Positions 1 through 12,734 are shown, counted from the first letter of the stretch. The stretch is 64,000 nucleotides of DNA from Hypomyces perniciosus (GCA_008477525.1 SPDT01000007.1:930001-994000); one strand, 5' to 3'. Translations and numbers: made by a program. Notes: generated by a model not told the origin, from the letters alone.

Positions 1-1818
1 CCTCCTCTGTGGTATCCAGTCCGTCCAATTGCTCCCGCAGTGTTGCCTTGATTAACCCAAAGTCCTCATCTCTCTCCGCCAGTAGTTGCTTGATTTTCTG
101 TTTCGCTCCGCTGTCCTCAGCCACTAGCCAGGCTAGTATCACATCGATCAGTTGGAGTGTGAATAGCCCAGCGTCCAGTCTTCGCGAGAGCAGTTCAACC
201 CCCTCATCCTCGCCATCGGCTGGCCCCTGGTTCCTCTTGTGCTCTTCTTCAGCCGTCTTGACGCGGGTGGTGTAGTCCCTGCGTAGTTTCACAAGCTTGG
301 TGATCTTCTCGTAGCTCTTCTCGACAAACTTGGCCAACAGCCGTATTCGCTCGGCTGATTCGGCGGGGAAGAACCGCAGCATCGAGGCGAATATGCCGAG
401 CAAGTAAGTGATAAGGCGGCCATCTTGGGTCTTATTGAACAAGGTGAAGGTAGCCTTTAGTCCGCCGGCCTCAACTAACTTCTGGCACACTTCCACACTG
501 GCTGTTCCTCCTGCGGCGTGATCTAGCAGGCGCAAAGCGGAAGGCTTGGCCAATTTGCTCTCTTTTAACATGATGAGACAGAGCTCAGTTCCCTCAGCCT
601 CGATGAATTTGCTCTTGCCTGAAGGCTCGTCGACGAGACATGTCAGAGCTTCGAATAAGTTCTCCATGTACTCCTCCTCTTCGCTGCCCTTGTCAGGGTC
701 TAGCTTGCGATATGGAGCGACCAATTGGAGCATAATATCAATGGTGTCGAGGCTGGCAAGTTTGCGACGATTTTCGGGGCCCGATTGGGCGAGGATGGCG
801 AGGATTTCTGCGGCGTATTGTTTGTTCTGGGTAAGGGGCGACTCTGTTCGCTGAATGCGTTGCAGTAGCCATTCCAATAATTTATCCTCCTGACCCATTC
901 GTATCGCAATTGGCTTTCGAGAGCAGAGATTCTCCATCACACCGAGAGAATAGTAGACGCCGTTGCGGTCGGATTCGTCGTCCTCATTGAGGCGAGAAAA
1001 GTTGGAGACGAGCAGACTTAGGAGATCGTTATCGATCAAAGCATCGACCAGGGCATCCCATTGTGCATCCTCGGCAGCTACATCCTCATCCGTGAGCTCG
1101 CCAATTATCTCAATCGCATCGATAGAGATATCGGTGTTCTCATGTGCCAGCAAGCCAACCAAACTGCCCACGCATCCCAGCTTCACAAAATCACCGTACA
1201 ACTCTGGGTGCTCAGCCAGGATAGAGAGTCCCTTGATTTCAGAATCAAGGTCAGCTTCGCTGCTGATGAATTTCTGTGGATCGTCCTCGAACTTGGCGCG
1301 CAGTTCGGCGTTCTTGGTGATGCGCTTCTCGAAGCTCAGCGCCGTCTTTCGCAGCCAACCCGCATCGATTGTATCCGGCGCCTTGCCGGAATCGGCTTCG
1401 TCTACGAAATCGAGGATTTGAGATTCTTGCTTGGAGATGCCTCCGCCGAAGAAGCGGCCTTCCTCATCCTCGCCGCCATCGTCCTCTGGTGGTAGTTCGG
1501 GGCCGAAGTCCTGGTCGTCTTCGTCTTCGTTGATCTCGGGAACATCCTCGACGTGCGCTCTGCGGTTTGAATCGTCGGCGCTTAGTTTGCTCGCCTTGTA
1601 TACCTCATCTGTGCAAGTTTTGCAGTTAGCATAGGCAGGCAAATGCGATCCGGTTGGAGCCTCGTACTTGGATCGCGGAGAGGCTGCTCGAGCTTTCGTT
1701 TGCTGGGGATGCCGGATTTCTGCAAAACAGTTAGAATAATTATTGCCGAAGAACCTAGAATCAAGATGGTATAAAAAGCTGTTTCACAAACCTTGAAGAT
1801 ATCGTCGATGCTCGCCAT
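1..1818 (-). CDS. Beta-catenin-like protein 1 (CTNNBL1 family), 3' end off window
   Basis: Nuclear armadillo-like protein that in other eukaryotes associates with the Prp19/CDC5L spliceosomal complex. The ATG is at 1818. Exon 1 is 1792-1818 (MASIDDIFK), intron 1720-1791, exon 2 1668-1719, intron 1609-1667 (donor GTACGA, branch GCTAAC, acceptor TTGCACAG), and exon 3 runs from 1608 off the left edge. The second intron is easy to miss: reading through it ends in a premature stop, while splicing it restores the family N-terminus (KRKLEQPLRDPNEVYKASK). An acidic stretch (EINEDEDDQDFGPELPPED) follows, then helical repeats such as LSLLVSNFSRLNEDDESDRN and YSLGVMENLCSRKPIAIRMG, typical of the CTNNBL1 core. 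About 560 residues are visible, close to the human length of 563, so only a short C-terminal piece is missing. Family assignment is from remembered similarity; the splice sites are seen directly. Confidence 0.9.
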
Positions 1819-2596
1819 GATGTCTGTCGCGTTGGCTATCAAGCAGCTCGCGTCGCTGGACTAAGGTCCATGCCTTTCACCTCTTATCAAAACCCCTGTC
1901 CCTCGATTGCTGCAATGATGCAGGGCGATAGGGATATATCAGGAATTACACTCTACAGGAGGGTTAGGCGCGAGGGGAGCGAATCAGGAGCCCTGGAGAC
2001 AAAGTAGCAGGGGGTCTGTTTAGGGGTTGTGATGCACTGTAGCAGGCTAGCAGCAGAAAAGATGGCGGCGTCAGGGGTTAGCGCACAGCGGTGAGTGAAG
2101 AGCCTGTGGTTCCTGGGGGTTTATGGGGGGCACCCACTCCTGGCCCGGCTTGATCCCAGAACTTATTACTCCGTATGCGATGGCAGCATCCCCGATTTTC
2201 CATCCCTCATTGACCGTTTAACCGTCATGCCGTCGAGAAACCCGAATATCTGAGGAAGCAGACTCTCTTCTTCAGGGCCGTCATTCTGACAGCCCGTCGG
2301 CCCAGTCTTTCTGGCAGTCGATACTGCCATTGCAAACAACACCGCTCTCCCCGCTGTGCGGCAGCTGTGGTCATGGACAGCCGCATTCACACCACATCCA
2401 GCCAACCACAACTCCTTCACGCCACATCGACGCACCACACGCGACGGAAAGGGGGCCGCTTTGATATTGACGCGGGAGGCTGCTGCACACAGTTACGGTT
2501 GCAGTTACGCTCACGGACACGGACACAGTCTCGGACACAGTCTCGGACTCAGTCACAGTCGCCGTCACAGTCACAGTCACTCGCAGCGACCAAAGG
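1819..2596. other. Intergenic, divergent promoter of CTNNBL1-like and MIT-domain genes
   Basis: Holds the 5' leaders of both flanking genes. One TACTCCGTA word lies at 2167-2175 and a hexamer-based tandem repeat at 2512-2584. Open frames here are low-complexity products of that repeat. No RNA gene is seen. Confidence 0.6.
2512..2584. repeat. Degenerate 6-12 bp tandem repeat (GGACAC/CAGTCT/CAGTCA units)
   Basis: Successive units of cggaca, cagtct and cagtca in about 70 bp just upstream of the MIT-protein ATG at 2597. In one frame it encodes an Arg/Thr/Gln/Ser run, in another His/Ser. It probably lies in the 5' leader, because the recognised protein starts downstream in a different frame. Confidence 0.75.
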
Positions 2597-5500
2597 ATGC
2601 AGGAATTGCATCTGCCTGGCGACGAGTCCGCCTTGTCGTCGCCTGCATCTGGCCATGCTGTTACGCTGCCATCCGAGCCTTCATCGCCGCCGCCGCCGCC
2701 ACCAATATCGCTAAATCCGCCATCACGGCTCGCTCCTGGTGTGGCCCCGGCCCAAGTGACCTCGTCCAGGGGACCAGCGATAGTGCCACGCTCCGTGTTC
2801 TCTTCAGTTCGACTACCGCGATCCTCGTCCCTGCTACCGCCCTCTCATGGTTCACCCACGCCGAGATCGCCATCCCCTGTGGCAGCCGCTGCGACAGCCT
2901 ATACTCAGCATTTTCAGACCCACCGGGACGGTGTGCATCCACCGGTCAGCATGAGGCGGCCTTCAACGCCATCATCGCAAACTGACAAAGGAGGCCCGAC
3001 TAGAGCCTCTCCTCGGGAAGGCTCCCGAGCTCACAACCGCTGGTCCAGTTCCACAGTGTCCTCGACCTCGAGCCGCGCATCCCTGTTTGCCCCTCACCAA
3101 TCTCATGCCCGTCGCGCGAGTATTGAAAGTATCGTTCTCAACGGCTCGCCGCCTCCATCTCACAGGAATCGCATGCCATCGATTTCGATCAATCTCAGCG
3201 CGAGCCCTGCCGCAGTGCCCACGACGATACCAGATGCCATCGCAACACGTTCTAGATCGCCAAGCGTGCAAAGCTCCTCCTCCAGAATGCCGTACGATCA
3301 GAGTCGCGATCGCTATGTTCCCCGGGGTCACTCGAGGGATCGCAACGGGAAGGGAAGCAAGGACTCGGGCAAAGGTCGTGTCCAAAAACCTCTGTCACAA
3401 AAGACAATGCTCTCCCGCGCACTCCAGAAAGCCAATACGGCCGTCCAGCTTGACAATGCCCAGAATTTCCAAGGTGCTAGAGAAGCATACTCGGAGGCTT
3501 GTGAGTTGTTACGTCAGGTCCTTCAGAGGACCACTACGGATGAGGACAAGCGAAAGCTTGAAGCTATTGTAAGTCGAGAGCTCCGGAGGCAAGCAACTTG
3601 TTTGACTGACTCACCATGTGTAGCGCAACACTTATACGAGTCGCATTGAGGAGCTAGATCAGATGGGTCCTTGGGAAGATGAAGATGAAGACGTCAAGGC
3701 TTTACCCGCCTGCCCAGGGAGCGATGACCACGACCAGGACAGATACACACTCTACCAATTTGGGGATGATGAAGAAGTGTTGAGAATTGAACCAACAAGG
3801 AGGGTTGACATTATGGGGGACAATGACGATACATACTCAAGGGTACCGGTGCAGCAACAACAGGGCAACGGATATACAAAAGACGGGGCATTGGAGAGAC
3901 GGCGTCCTTCGCAACCCCAGGAGCAACGCCTTTTGCAATCCTCTTTTTCTCGAGCGCCAGCGCGACTACGATCCAGTGATGAGCTTCGAAAGCAAGCCAG
4001 CGATCCCACATATGCGCTACCTCCATTAAAGAGAATCCGACCACCATCCCCGCTGAGGACGTATGGGAATGAAATTACTAATTCAACCAGGCCCGGTCTT
4101 ACCAGTTCACTACCTTCTCGTACCGAGTCTCAGGAGGCCGCAACTCATCCTCGAGATGGCAGCCAAAATTCCTGGCTAGATCCTATCGACGAATCTGGTG
4201 ACTCAACATCTTCATCCGTGCACTCACGAACATCCTCACTTGGCTACCGAAGGCGACACATCCGTGCTGTAAGTGGCAACACAGAGGCTGAATTCGATAC
4301 AGCCCTGGACGCCGCCATTGAGGCTGCTTATAATGAGGGATATGAGCCTATGGGATCAGAAGAGTATAATCTTCTCGATGCCGGCGAGGAGGTTATGAGC
4401 GCATTGCGGAAAGCGGAAATGGGAGGAAAATTCGAAGAAGCACAACCGCCAAATTTGGAACAGCGCCGTGAGAAACAAAGTACGCCAACTGGATTCTACG
4501 AAGATGATTCATCCGAGGAGGAGGAAAGACTTCTGGAAGAAATCACCCGCGATTTTGCAATTGAAGACTTCACTATGGAGCAAATGCAGAACCCATTGGT
4601 TGCTCCAGAACTGGACGCCAACACTGAAGCTGAATCGAATTTCATCCCAGCAGTACGGTCATTTTCCGCATTGTCTGATAGACCACCTGTGCCAACTATT
4701 TCCAAAACTGCTCAGCCAGCTGCACCACCTCCAACGCAAGCATTACCAGAGCTGCCGCCCAAGGGCTCCCCTTCTCCAGTGCAGAGCGTGCAGAGTCGTC
4801 GGCTCTCAGGGCAAAACTGGAAGCAGCTCAAAATCGAGACTACGAATCTCGGCCCACCGCCCAGGCCGAGCCACGGCGAAAGCTTGTCTCAGACAAAATC
4901 AGAAATTACTGCCGATAAAGACCAAGAGCCTCCCGCTGAGGTGCCAGTTCAGTCAGCCAGTACACAGCAAGGCAAATCTCTACCGACCACAGATAGCAGC
5001 CCATCGGAGCCACAGGGTATTGGGTCACCATCGAGCAAAGGAAAACCAGCCGACAAAGAAGACGACTCTACGGTTGGCCCTTCCTCGCCTTCCGCTAACA
5101 AATTGCGGAAGAACTTCTCCTCATCGAGCTTGAGAAGCATGAAGAGCAGAAACATGTCCTTATCAAATCTTGACGAAGGCTCGGATATGTCACCTGGTAC
5201 TCCATCGAGCAACCACTTTGGGAGGGTGCCTGCTCTTCCTACGATGCCGACACCCATGGCAGCGGCATTCAAAGACACAATGGAGGGTCCTTTGGGTGGT
5301 GGACTCCACCTATTTGATGATAACTTTCATATGCCAGCCACTCCTGGCTCGCCAAACCCCATGTACATGGATGGTCCCGTTCCCTTGGAGCCTTGTCCAA
5401 CCGAACCCATGCTACGGCCTTTCTGGCTCATGAGATGTCTGTTTCAGACCTTGGTACACCCAAGAGGTGGGTATCTAAGCACAAAACTGTTTGTGCCGAG

Positions 5501-6283
5501 AGACGTCTGGCGGGTAAAAGGGGTCAAGATAAAGAATGTGGAAGACAAGATTGCAAACTGCGATTACCTCACTGCAGCACTTATGAAGCTCGCCAAAGTT
5601 GATACGTTTGACGCCGACGCGATGCTGGAGGAAATGCAGTCTCTGGAAGGGGTGCTAGAACAAACACAAGCAGCTCTAAGCCGAAAACTAGGTAACGAAG
5701 TTGGTGTACAAGGCTCAGGGGCGCTCTTCAAAGACGCCTCTCTGGCGATGGATGGAGATGGAGCATCAAGCGTGCCTCGGTCCAGCAGTGTATCAGGCAA
5801 GTCGTCATTTTCATGGCGACGACTCCGGCCTAAGACCTCTGGTGTCGGGCTGGCGAGCACCCGGATTGGGGGCGCGGATGCCAAGGATCTGGTGGTTCTG
5901 CCTACTTTGCCGATGACAACACACCCAACGACGCGGCCAGCAAAACGTAACATTAGCCAGACTCAGTTCATAGGACCCAACGCGAATTATATGGATTCAT
6001 TGGCTCGCCTATTTGACGCTGCACAGGCAATTGGTACGTTACAATGTGTGGATACCTCTCACTTGACCTTGGTCCCAAGCTAACCACGACAACAGATCAA
6101 ATTGCCAGGCAGGTCGAAGATCCAGGGCTGAAACATGCCGATAAGACACAAGTCGGACTGGAGCTTTGCACGCGGCATGCAGCCGAGTTTTTCGGGCTCT
6201 ACATCTGTCGGTTTGTGTTGACAGATCTGGGCCTGCTGCTTGATAAGTTCATCAAGCGAGGGAGTGAATGGGTCTTGGCTTGA
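2597..6283 (+). CDS. Large MIT-domain protein, 1189 aa
   Basis: Exons 2597-3568, 3624-6033 and 6096-6283; introns 3569-3623 (GTAAGT...GTGTAG) and 6034-6095 (GTACGT...CAACAG). Spliced length is 3570 nt. Residues 1-265 are Ser/Pro/Arg-rich and probably disordered. A MIT (microtubule interacting and trafficking) helical bundle spans about 269-340, starting LSRALQKANTAVQLDNAQNF, and is split by intron 1. A long low-complexity region follows with acidic patches (SSEEEERLLEEI). A conserved C-terminal block contains LRPFWLMRCLFQTLVHPRGG and KIANCDYLTAALMKLAKVD and continues across intron 2. MIT domains generally bind ESCRT-III tails, so a role in endosomal or cytoskeletal trafficking is plausible but inferred. 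No enzyme domain is visible. The start is the first ATG of the open frame; an upstream start is not excluded. Confidence 0.85.
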
Positions 6284-6704
6284 GGGTATTCGGGGTTAAG
6301 AGGCGGACTAATTGTAATCTTGGCTTGGGAGGAAGCAGCATCATGACGACTGAACGACTAAGAGCCAGTAATGATATGACACGGCGTATGATAACGCGAG
6401 ATACATTGTCAACATAAAGGAACATTAATATGAAGAGACCAGTGCATCTGACAGTTTGTCAGAGCATTCCCAGTACATTTACTGAGTTGTTTATAATACG
6501 GAGTTGTAGTAATACTTGTAGCTGTATCAAGTCAGACGTTGGGCGGTGTCCAGTTTAGGCAATGGAAGGTTTTAGTGCCTCTGGCAGAAATTCACCACTA
6601 CGCCTATGGATATCGATATTATTCCTCAATAGGCTTCCCCGTTGCAAATCGCAACGACAACAGGCTTCGGCTTCCTGCCCAATGCGAGCTTCATCGACGT
6701 CTAG
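6284..6704. other. Intergenic between MIT-domain gene and GUF1
   Basis: Holds the 3' end of the MIT gene and the GUF1 promoter. A near-copy of the TACGGAGTA word (TACGGAGTT) is at about 6497. No other feature is seen. Confidence 0.5.
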
Positions 6705-8955
6705 ATGAGCCTGGCGGGGAGAGCTGGGCGAGCCTGGACTCGACGATGGCTGGCGCCGTGCCAATCCATCGGCAGTGGCTACAATAGCTACAGCGTGCCC
6801 TTACTGAATCGATATCGCACGTTTGCCTCACAGGCAAAAGCGACGCCTGCGGAGCTCGAGGCACGAATCGCCGCGATTCCGATTGAGCGGTATAGAAACT
6901 TTTGTATCGTGGCGCATATTGACCATGGGAAGAGCACGCTGAGTGATCGGCTACTGGAGCTGACAGGGACGATATCGGCCAGTGATGCGAACAAGCAGAT
7001 TCTCGTATGTTGGTTCCATGCGCCGATTGGAAGAGGAGAGAGGAGAGAGACAGGGCGGCTAACTGATTTACTCTGGCAGGACAAACTCGACGTCGAGCGC
7101 GAACGAGGCATCACCGTCAAGGCGCAGACATGCACCATGATCTACAAGCATCATGGCACCGATTACCTCCTCCACCTTGTCGACACACCGGGTCACGTTG
7201 ATTTCCGCGCCGAAGTTACACGTTCGTATGCTAGCTGTGGCGGCGCGCTGCTACTCATCGATGCTAGTCAGGGCATCCAGGCCCAGACGGTTTCCAACTT
7301 CCACCTCGCCTTTGCGCAGGACTTGGCGCTGGTGCCGGTTATCAACAAGATTGATATGCCTTCGGCTGATGTGCCGCGCGTGCTGGATCAGATGGAGACT
7401 AGTTTTGAGTTGGACCCTAAGCAGGCGATTCTTGTGAGCGCTAAGACGGGCAAAGGCGTTGGTGCTCTGCTGCCGGCGGTTGTGGACAAAATTCCTCATC
7501 CTATTGGCGATGAGAATAAGCCGTTGCAGATGCTCCTGGTGGATTCCTGGTATGACACCTTCAGGGGTGTTGTTCTTCTGGTACGACTGTTCGACGGCTC
7601 CATCAGGGCTGGGGACAATGTCGTCTCTCTGGGCACTGGTATGAAGTACACGGTCGGCCAGGTCGGCATCCAGTATCCTAATGCAACACCGCAAACGGTC
7701 CTGCGTGCTGGCCAAGTCGGCTATGTTTATTTCAATCCCGGAATGAAGAGAATTCAAGATGCAAAGCTTGGCGACACTTTCACGACAGTGGGCAACGAGG
7801 ACACAGTAGAGCCGTGTCCAGGATTCGAGGAGCCAAAGCCCATGGTATTCGTGGCTGCATTCCCTACTGATCAGAGTGACTACACTCGTCTGGCTGACAG
7901 CATTGGCCAATTGGTGCTCAATGATCGTAGCGTGACTCTACAGAAGGATTTTTCCGAGGCTCTCGGTTCGGGATGGCGTCTTGGCTTCTTGGGGAGTCTT
8001 CACTGCTCTGTCTTCCAGGATCGGCTTCGGCAGGAGCATGGGCGCAACATTATTATCACAGATCCCACGGTGCCTACCAAGGTGGTGTGGAGTGACGGTT
8101 CGGAGGAGATTATCCAGAATCCGGCGTTGTTTCCGGACTCAAGTGACCATCGAATCCGGGCTGCGGAATTGTTTGAGCCGTGAGCGTCCCCATTTTCCTC
8201 GTTCTTTGTCACGTAGGATGTGCGATTCTGACTGCCAGTGACAGATATGTGAAGGCCACAATCACGGTGCCTGAGGAGTATCTAGGCCGTGTCATCGAGC
8301 TCTGTGAAGCCAATCGAGGAGAGCAAAAAAGTCTGGAATTCTTTCACACGAATCAGGTTATTTTGGCATATGATGTGCCGGCTGCACAGCTGGTAGATGA
8401 TCTGTTTGGGAAGCTGAAAGGCGTATCGTGAGTTCTCGTTGCGACACGGAAGCAAGCCAGTATTTCGAGCAGACACACTGATGATATCGTGCAACGCAGA
8501 AAGGGTTATGCTACACTCGATTATGAGGATGCTGGTTGGCGACAGAGCAAGCTGGTGAAGCTTCAGCTACTCGTCAATAAGCAACCAGTAGACGCCATCT
8601 GCCGGGTGGTTCACACGACACAGGCTGAACGTCTCGGCAGACAATGGGTGACCAAGTTCAAGGAGCACGTAGATCGACAAATGTTTGGTAAGTTATCGCT
8701 ATTTCACTTTCATACTGAACCACTTGCTTACTCTCATGGCCAGAGGTCGTTATTCAAGCGACGGTGGGCAACAAGATTATCGCCCGAGAGACGATTAAGC
8801 CATTCCGAAAAGACGTCCTGGCCAAGTTGCATGCCAGTGATATTACGAGACGGAGGAAGCTACTTGAGAAGCAGAAGGAGGGGAGGAAGCGTCTGAGAGC
8901 AGTGGGTAATGTGATTATCGATCAGTCTGCCTTTCAGAGCTTCTTGTCCAAGTAG
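6705..8955 (+). CDS. GUF1: Mitochondrial translation factor GUF1 (EF4/LepA GTPase), 660 aa
   Basis: Ribosome-associated GTPase of the mitochondrial matrix that supports organellar translation, the counterpart of bacterial LepA/EF4. Exons are 6705-7004, 7080-8179, 8245-8427, 8500-8687 and 8744-8955; intron 1 is 75 nt and in frame, so it can be mistaken for coding sequence. Residues 1-45 are Arg/Ser-rich with few acidic residues, as in a mitochondrial presequence. The G motifs appear in order: [10 protein letters not shown] (G1), RERGITV (G2), DTPGH (G3), NKID (G4) and SAKTG (G5). Elongation-factor domains II, III and V follow, then the LepA-specific C-terminal domain, which ends [20 protein letters not shown] and [13 protein letters not shown]. 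The length matches fungal GUF1 proteins of about 650-680 residues. The start at 6705 is supported by the presequence that follows it. Confidence 0.96.
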
Positions 8956-9100
8956 AAGGATGAACTATTCATGAAGATTCAAGACTTTAGACGGGCAGTT
9001 GGAAATGTGTAACGAAAAAGAAAACGTGAGGATTCTAGGAATCCCGTGTACTCTATTATCTATAGATCTATAATGTCATCCATCCATGATCTTTCCTCAA

Positions 9101-9987
9101 CTAATCATCGGCAGTTGGCTCCTCATCATCAGGAAGCTCTGACCCCAATTCCACTCTATGCGTCCAAGACAATCCCAATCCTCCCGCAAGGGTTTCCCAA
9201 TCGTGCTTCAACGTCCTTCTCTCGCCTTGCTCCACTCTGGTCTCTTGGCCATCATCATCACCGAACTCAAAGATGCGATAATCGCTGTTGAAGTACCACC
9301 AGCCAGACACACCCACTCTCAGGAATCCAGAGTGTGCAAAAACCAAAATGAGATCCTCTGGTCGGTTGAACAGCTTCTCGAGGCAACGCCGCCCACGCTC
9401 GAGGATAGCCGAGCGGGTGTAGCCGTAGAGAGGCCGTGCAGAAGGAGAGGTTTTGTCCGGCCAGAGGGGATCAACAGACGAGAAATCAACAAGACGAGGG
9501 GGGAAGTCGGTGGTGAGAGAAGCGATTGGCGAGCCCGTGTCACAAGGCTTGTCGGAGTTTTCTAGGTGGGATTCGGAGGTTAGATTCGGGGGAGGAGAAG
9601 AGGTCCGGAGGTAATATGGGGCCGGGAATGGAGCCCGGGATTCGAAGGTCATGTATATATATACCTTGCCAATCGGCGTCGGCTTCGATTCTCACGCCGC
9701 GCTCGATAAGCCAGTCGACAGAGAGCAGAGCCGTCTGCAGAGTGCGGCGCATAGGGCTCGCTATGATGGCGACATTCTGGGCGGAGGAGAAGCGCTCCAG
9801 GAGACTCTTGCGAAGGTCGGCGCATTGCTGGATGCCCAGGCTGGTCAGGGGAGGGTCATGGATCTCGTAGTCCTGTGGATGTCTCTGTTAGTCAAATGTA
9901 TTTGTTTGGGATATTTATTGGGGGGCACTTATTGTGGACGTTGTGAAGGCCCTGAGCATGACGGACGAGGACGATTTTAGGCGGCAT
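9101..9987 (-). CDS. Histidine phosphatase (phosphoglycerate-mutase-like) protein, about 238 aa
   Basis: Proposed exons 9940-9987, 9665-9872 and 9101-9561. Intron 9562-9664 is canonical (GTATAT...CACCTAG). Exon 1 gives MPPKIVLVRHAQGLHN with the RHG-type catalytic histidine motif RHAQG. Exon 2 has DPPLTSLGIQQCADLR and MRRTLQTALLSVDWL, carrying the second conserved arginine. Exon 3 has ENSDKPCDTGSPI and LVFAHSGFLR, with the second catalytic histidine. Fungal relatives are small cytosolic acid-phosphatase or PGM-like proteins of unknown substrate. The first intron is awkward: the only nearby GT in the right phase is the weak donor GTCCAC at 9939, while the better-looking GTGCCC at 9931 is out of phase. 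The exon 1/2 joint is therefore uncertain by a few codons. Confidence 0.82.
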
Positions 9988-10812
9988 TCTTGTTTTGTTT
10001 GTAAGTTGTGGTTAAGGAGAAGCATCCAGAGTTGGTGAGTTATTGATGAAAGTTTGTGAATCATACCACTAATAGTTCCGCTGTTCGGAGCATTCAGTCC
10101 CTACTAGTGCGAAATGCTGTGAAACTCGTCAAAGCAGCATAGCATTGGTGTTTGAATTTGTTGTCACATCGTTTATTGAGAAGTTGAGTATTCTGGAATT
10201 GTGAGAGGCAGTTCATCGTACTCCTAGAAGCGAACATGTGCTTTGATCGCAGGTCAGTTGCGTCTACATACATACATACATACATACATACACAGCTCGA
10301 GTATCTTTGGAGCCATAATAATACTGACCTTCCTAATGCAGTGAGTGTTCGAGACCATATTCAAATAAAATAAAATAAATAATAACCGTAACGGTATTGC
10401 AATTTCTTCAGCTCGGGTACCAGAGCCGCAGATTCTTCCTTGTTTCTGAGGTGTGACGACGTTGACCTTGTTCTTGGCAGTTGCTCAGGCTCGGAGGAAT
10501 TATTTATTTATTCGTCTACGTCCCCCGCTCTGTGTCACCCTTCCATACATCCCTCACGCAACTCCATCCATATTATTATCTCCATTTCCATTTATTGGTC
10601 TCTTTATTCAGAGGAGAGATAATACCAGATAACCCTAGCCCTCAGGGCCTCACCAGAGATAATAGGGGTACGCTGTAGTCGGTCTGGGTTTGAGTTCCAT
10701 GTCTCAGTAGCCACAGCGTGAAATCCCAAATTGATCACCACCAACACGAGCAGCTCAATCGAGATCACAGCGTTGCGTCTATCATACGGATCACTCCGTA
10801 TTTACACCCAAA
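9988..10812. other. Intergenic between divergent PGM-like and hydrolase genes
   Basis: Contains a (CATA)n microsatellite at 10265-10291, an AAATA-rich patch near 10365-10383, a near-palindrome ACCGTAACGGT near 10384-10394, and a CACTCCGTA word just before the hydrolase ATG. I see no RNA gene. Confidence 0.5.
10265..10291. repeat. (CATA)n microsatellite
   Basis: About seven tandem tetranucleotide units (catacatacata...) in non-coding DNA. Confidence 0.9.
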
Positions 10813-12734
10813 ATGCGCTCTCGCCAGCTTATCGTGGCATTGGCTGCCTCAGCCGCCGCCGCAGCGCCAGACTCTTTCAACTGGGAGGCCATCACTCCAA
10901 CTCGAGACCTCAGATATCACGACTGCTATAGCGAGTACAAGTGTGCTCGCCTTCAAGTCCCTCTCGACTGGAAGAACGATTCCGACTCTCGCACAGCTGC
11001 CATTGCCATCATCAAGCTGCCTGCTGTGGTCCCAGATGACGACCCAGCCTTTGGCGGCAGCATCTTCACCAATCCCGGCGGCCCTGGCGGTTCTGGCGTT
11101 GAATTTGTCCTGAAAATCTCCAAGAAAATGCAGCGCGTGCTTGTTGATAAACCTGGCCGTCGACACTACGAGATTGTCTCGTTCGATCCCCGCGGCATTG
11201 GCAATACGACACCGCGTTCGGATTGCTTCCATGCCAACAACGTCCTTGCCCGGAATGCCTTGACCTTCGAGCTCCGCGGCAATGGCGGGTTGGATGCAGG
11301 TCTCGGAGCGATCAATTATGGCCTCGCTATGACGCAGTCGTTTGCTCGTCGCTGTAAAGAGACCGAAGAGCAGTGGGGGGAGGCCATGCGCTTTGTGAAC
11401 ACTCCCAGCGTTGCTCGTGACATGGTTGAGATGGTGGACAAGATTGATCAGTTGAGGAAGCGCGAGGCTGCCGAGAAGAAAGGAGAGGATACACGACTGG
11501 AAATCAGGAGGCAGAATAGCGAAGAAGGGGACAAGGATGTGCCCCGTTTACAGTACATTGGATATTCCTACGGCACGGTCCTGGGCAACTACTTTGCAAC
11601 CTTGTTCCCTGGCCGGGTCGGACGAATGGTACTTGATGGAGTCAGTGATTCACATGATTACGCCAACGGCAATGTGGGTAACCCTTTATAACCCTCATAT
11701 CTCCCTGTCCTTGGACTACACTGACGTCTCCTGCTTACCAGGGCTGGCTTACCAACCTTGTCGATACTGACAAGATCTTTGACGAGTTCTGGGAAGGTTG
11801 CTTTAAAGCTGGTCCAACTGTCTGCCCCCTCGCAAAGGACGGAGGGTCCCCTGAAGAGGCCCAGAAGCGCTTCTGGTCTTGGCTCGAAAACCTCGACAAC
11901 AACCCTCAGCCCGTTTCCTCTCCCTCTCCCACAGGTAGTATTATGGTCCTCACAGGCGGCGACGTCCGCATGCTCATCGGCACGGCGCTTTATAACCCCC
12001 TCGGGACCTTCAAGACTCTTGCTGCAACGCTAAGTGAGGCAATGGCAGGCAACGTTACCAGCTTAGTAGCGGGCATCGCTGATGGTGTTATCCCCGCGAT
12101 TGAGGAGTCGTGTCCCATCGGAAACCAGACTGTACCAGACCCCATGAACAGTGAACGAGGATCTGCCGTGCTCTGTAGCGATGGCGATGACATAACCGGC
12201 CGTGATGGCGCCTGGTGGAATGGATACGTCAATAGCCAAAAGCGCAAGTCAAAGATCTTCGGCGCCTACTGGAGCACCATCCGCTTCACCTGCTCAAGCT
12301 GGCCTTTCAAGACCAACTGGTACTTCAAGGGGCCCTTCAAGAGCCCCAAGCCCGATCCAAGCATCGTCCCTGGCCGCCCTGCCGCACCATTACTCTTCCT
12401 CACCAGTCGCCTCGATCCCGTCACGCCGCTCAGAGCCGCCCGCGCCATGTCCCGTGGCCACCCTGATTCTGTCGTTGTTGTTCAGGATTCTTTGGGCCAT
12501 TCTACCTTTGGTAGAGGCCCAAGCAAGTGCACCTGGAAGATTGTCGCCGATTATTTCGAGACTGGCAAGGTCCCGGAGAAGGAGACGCTTTGCGAGACGA
12601 GCTGTGGTCCTTGGGACGAAGGTTGCGATGGGTACAAAGCCCTGGGGCTTGAGGGTGAGGAGGGTGACTTGCGCGCCTTGTACGGACTAGATGAGCCACT
12701 CCGTGTGAGGAAATTTCCCCTTGGTTTGTACTAG
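10813..12734 (+). CDS. Secreted TAP-like alpha/beta hydrolase (prolyl peptidase-like), 617 aa
   Basis: Exons 10813-11673 and 11742-12734; intron 11674-11741 (GTGGGT...TTACCAG). The N-terminus MRSRQLIVALAASAAAAAP is a signal peptide. The fold is alpha/beta hydrolase: oxyanion-hole region TNPGGPGGSG, nucleophile elbow IGYSYGTVLG with the catalytic serine, acid in SRLDPVTP, and histidine in DSLGHSTFGRG. The TAP C-terminal module seen in tripeptidyl aminopeptidase-like proteins supplies the last two residues. Several cysteine pairs near the end (ETLCETSCGPWDEGC) fit an extracellular protein. Members of this family release short N-terminal peptides from proline-containing substrates, so the precise specificity here is inferred. 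An insertion (REAAEKKGEDTRLEIRRQ) sits before the nucleophile and may be a surface loop. Confidence 0.92.

Noticed and set aside
2356..2985. 209-codon plus-strand frame overlapping the MIT gene start
   Set aside because: It is largely made by the hexamer repeat and by an out-of-frame reading of the Pro/Ser-rich MIT exon.
10639..10715. Possible tRNA (GGTTTGAGTTCC resembles a T-arm)
   Set aside because: No matching acceptor stem, D-arm or anticodon arm could be folded by eye.
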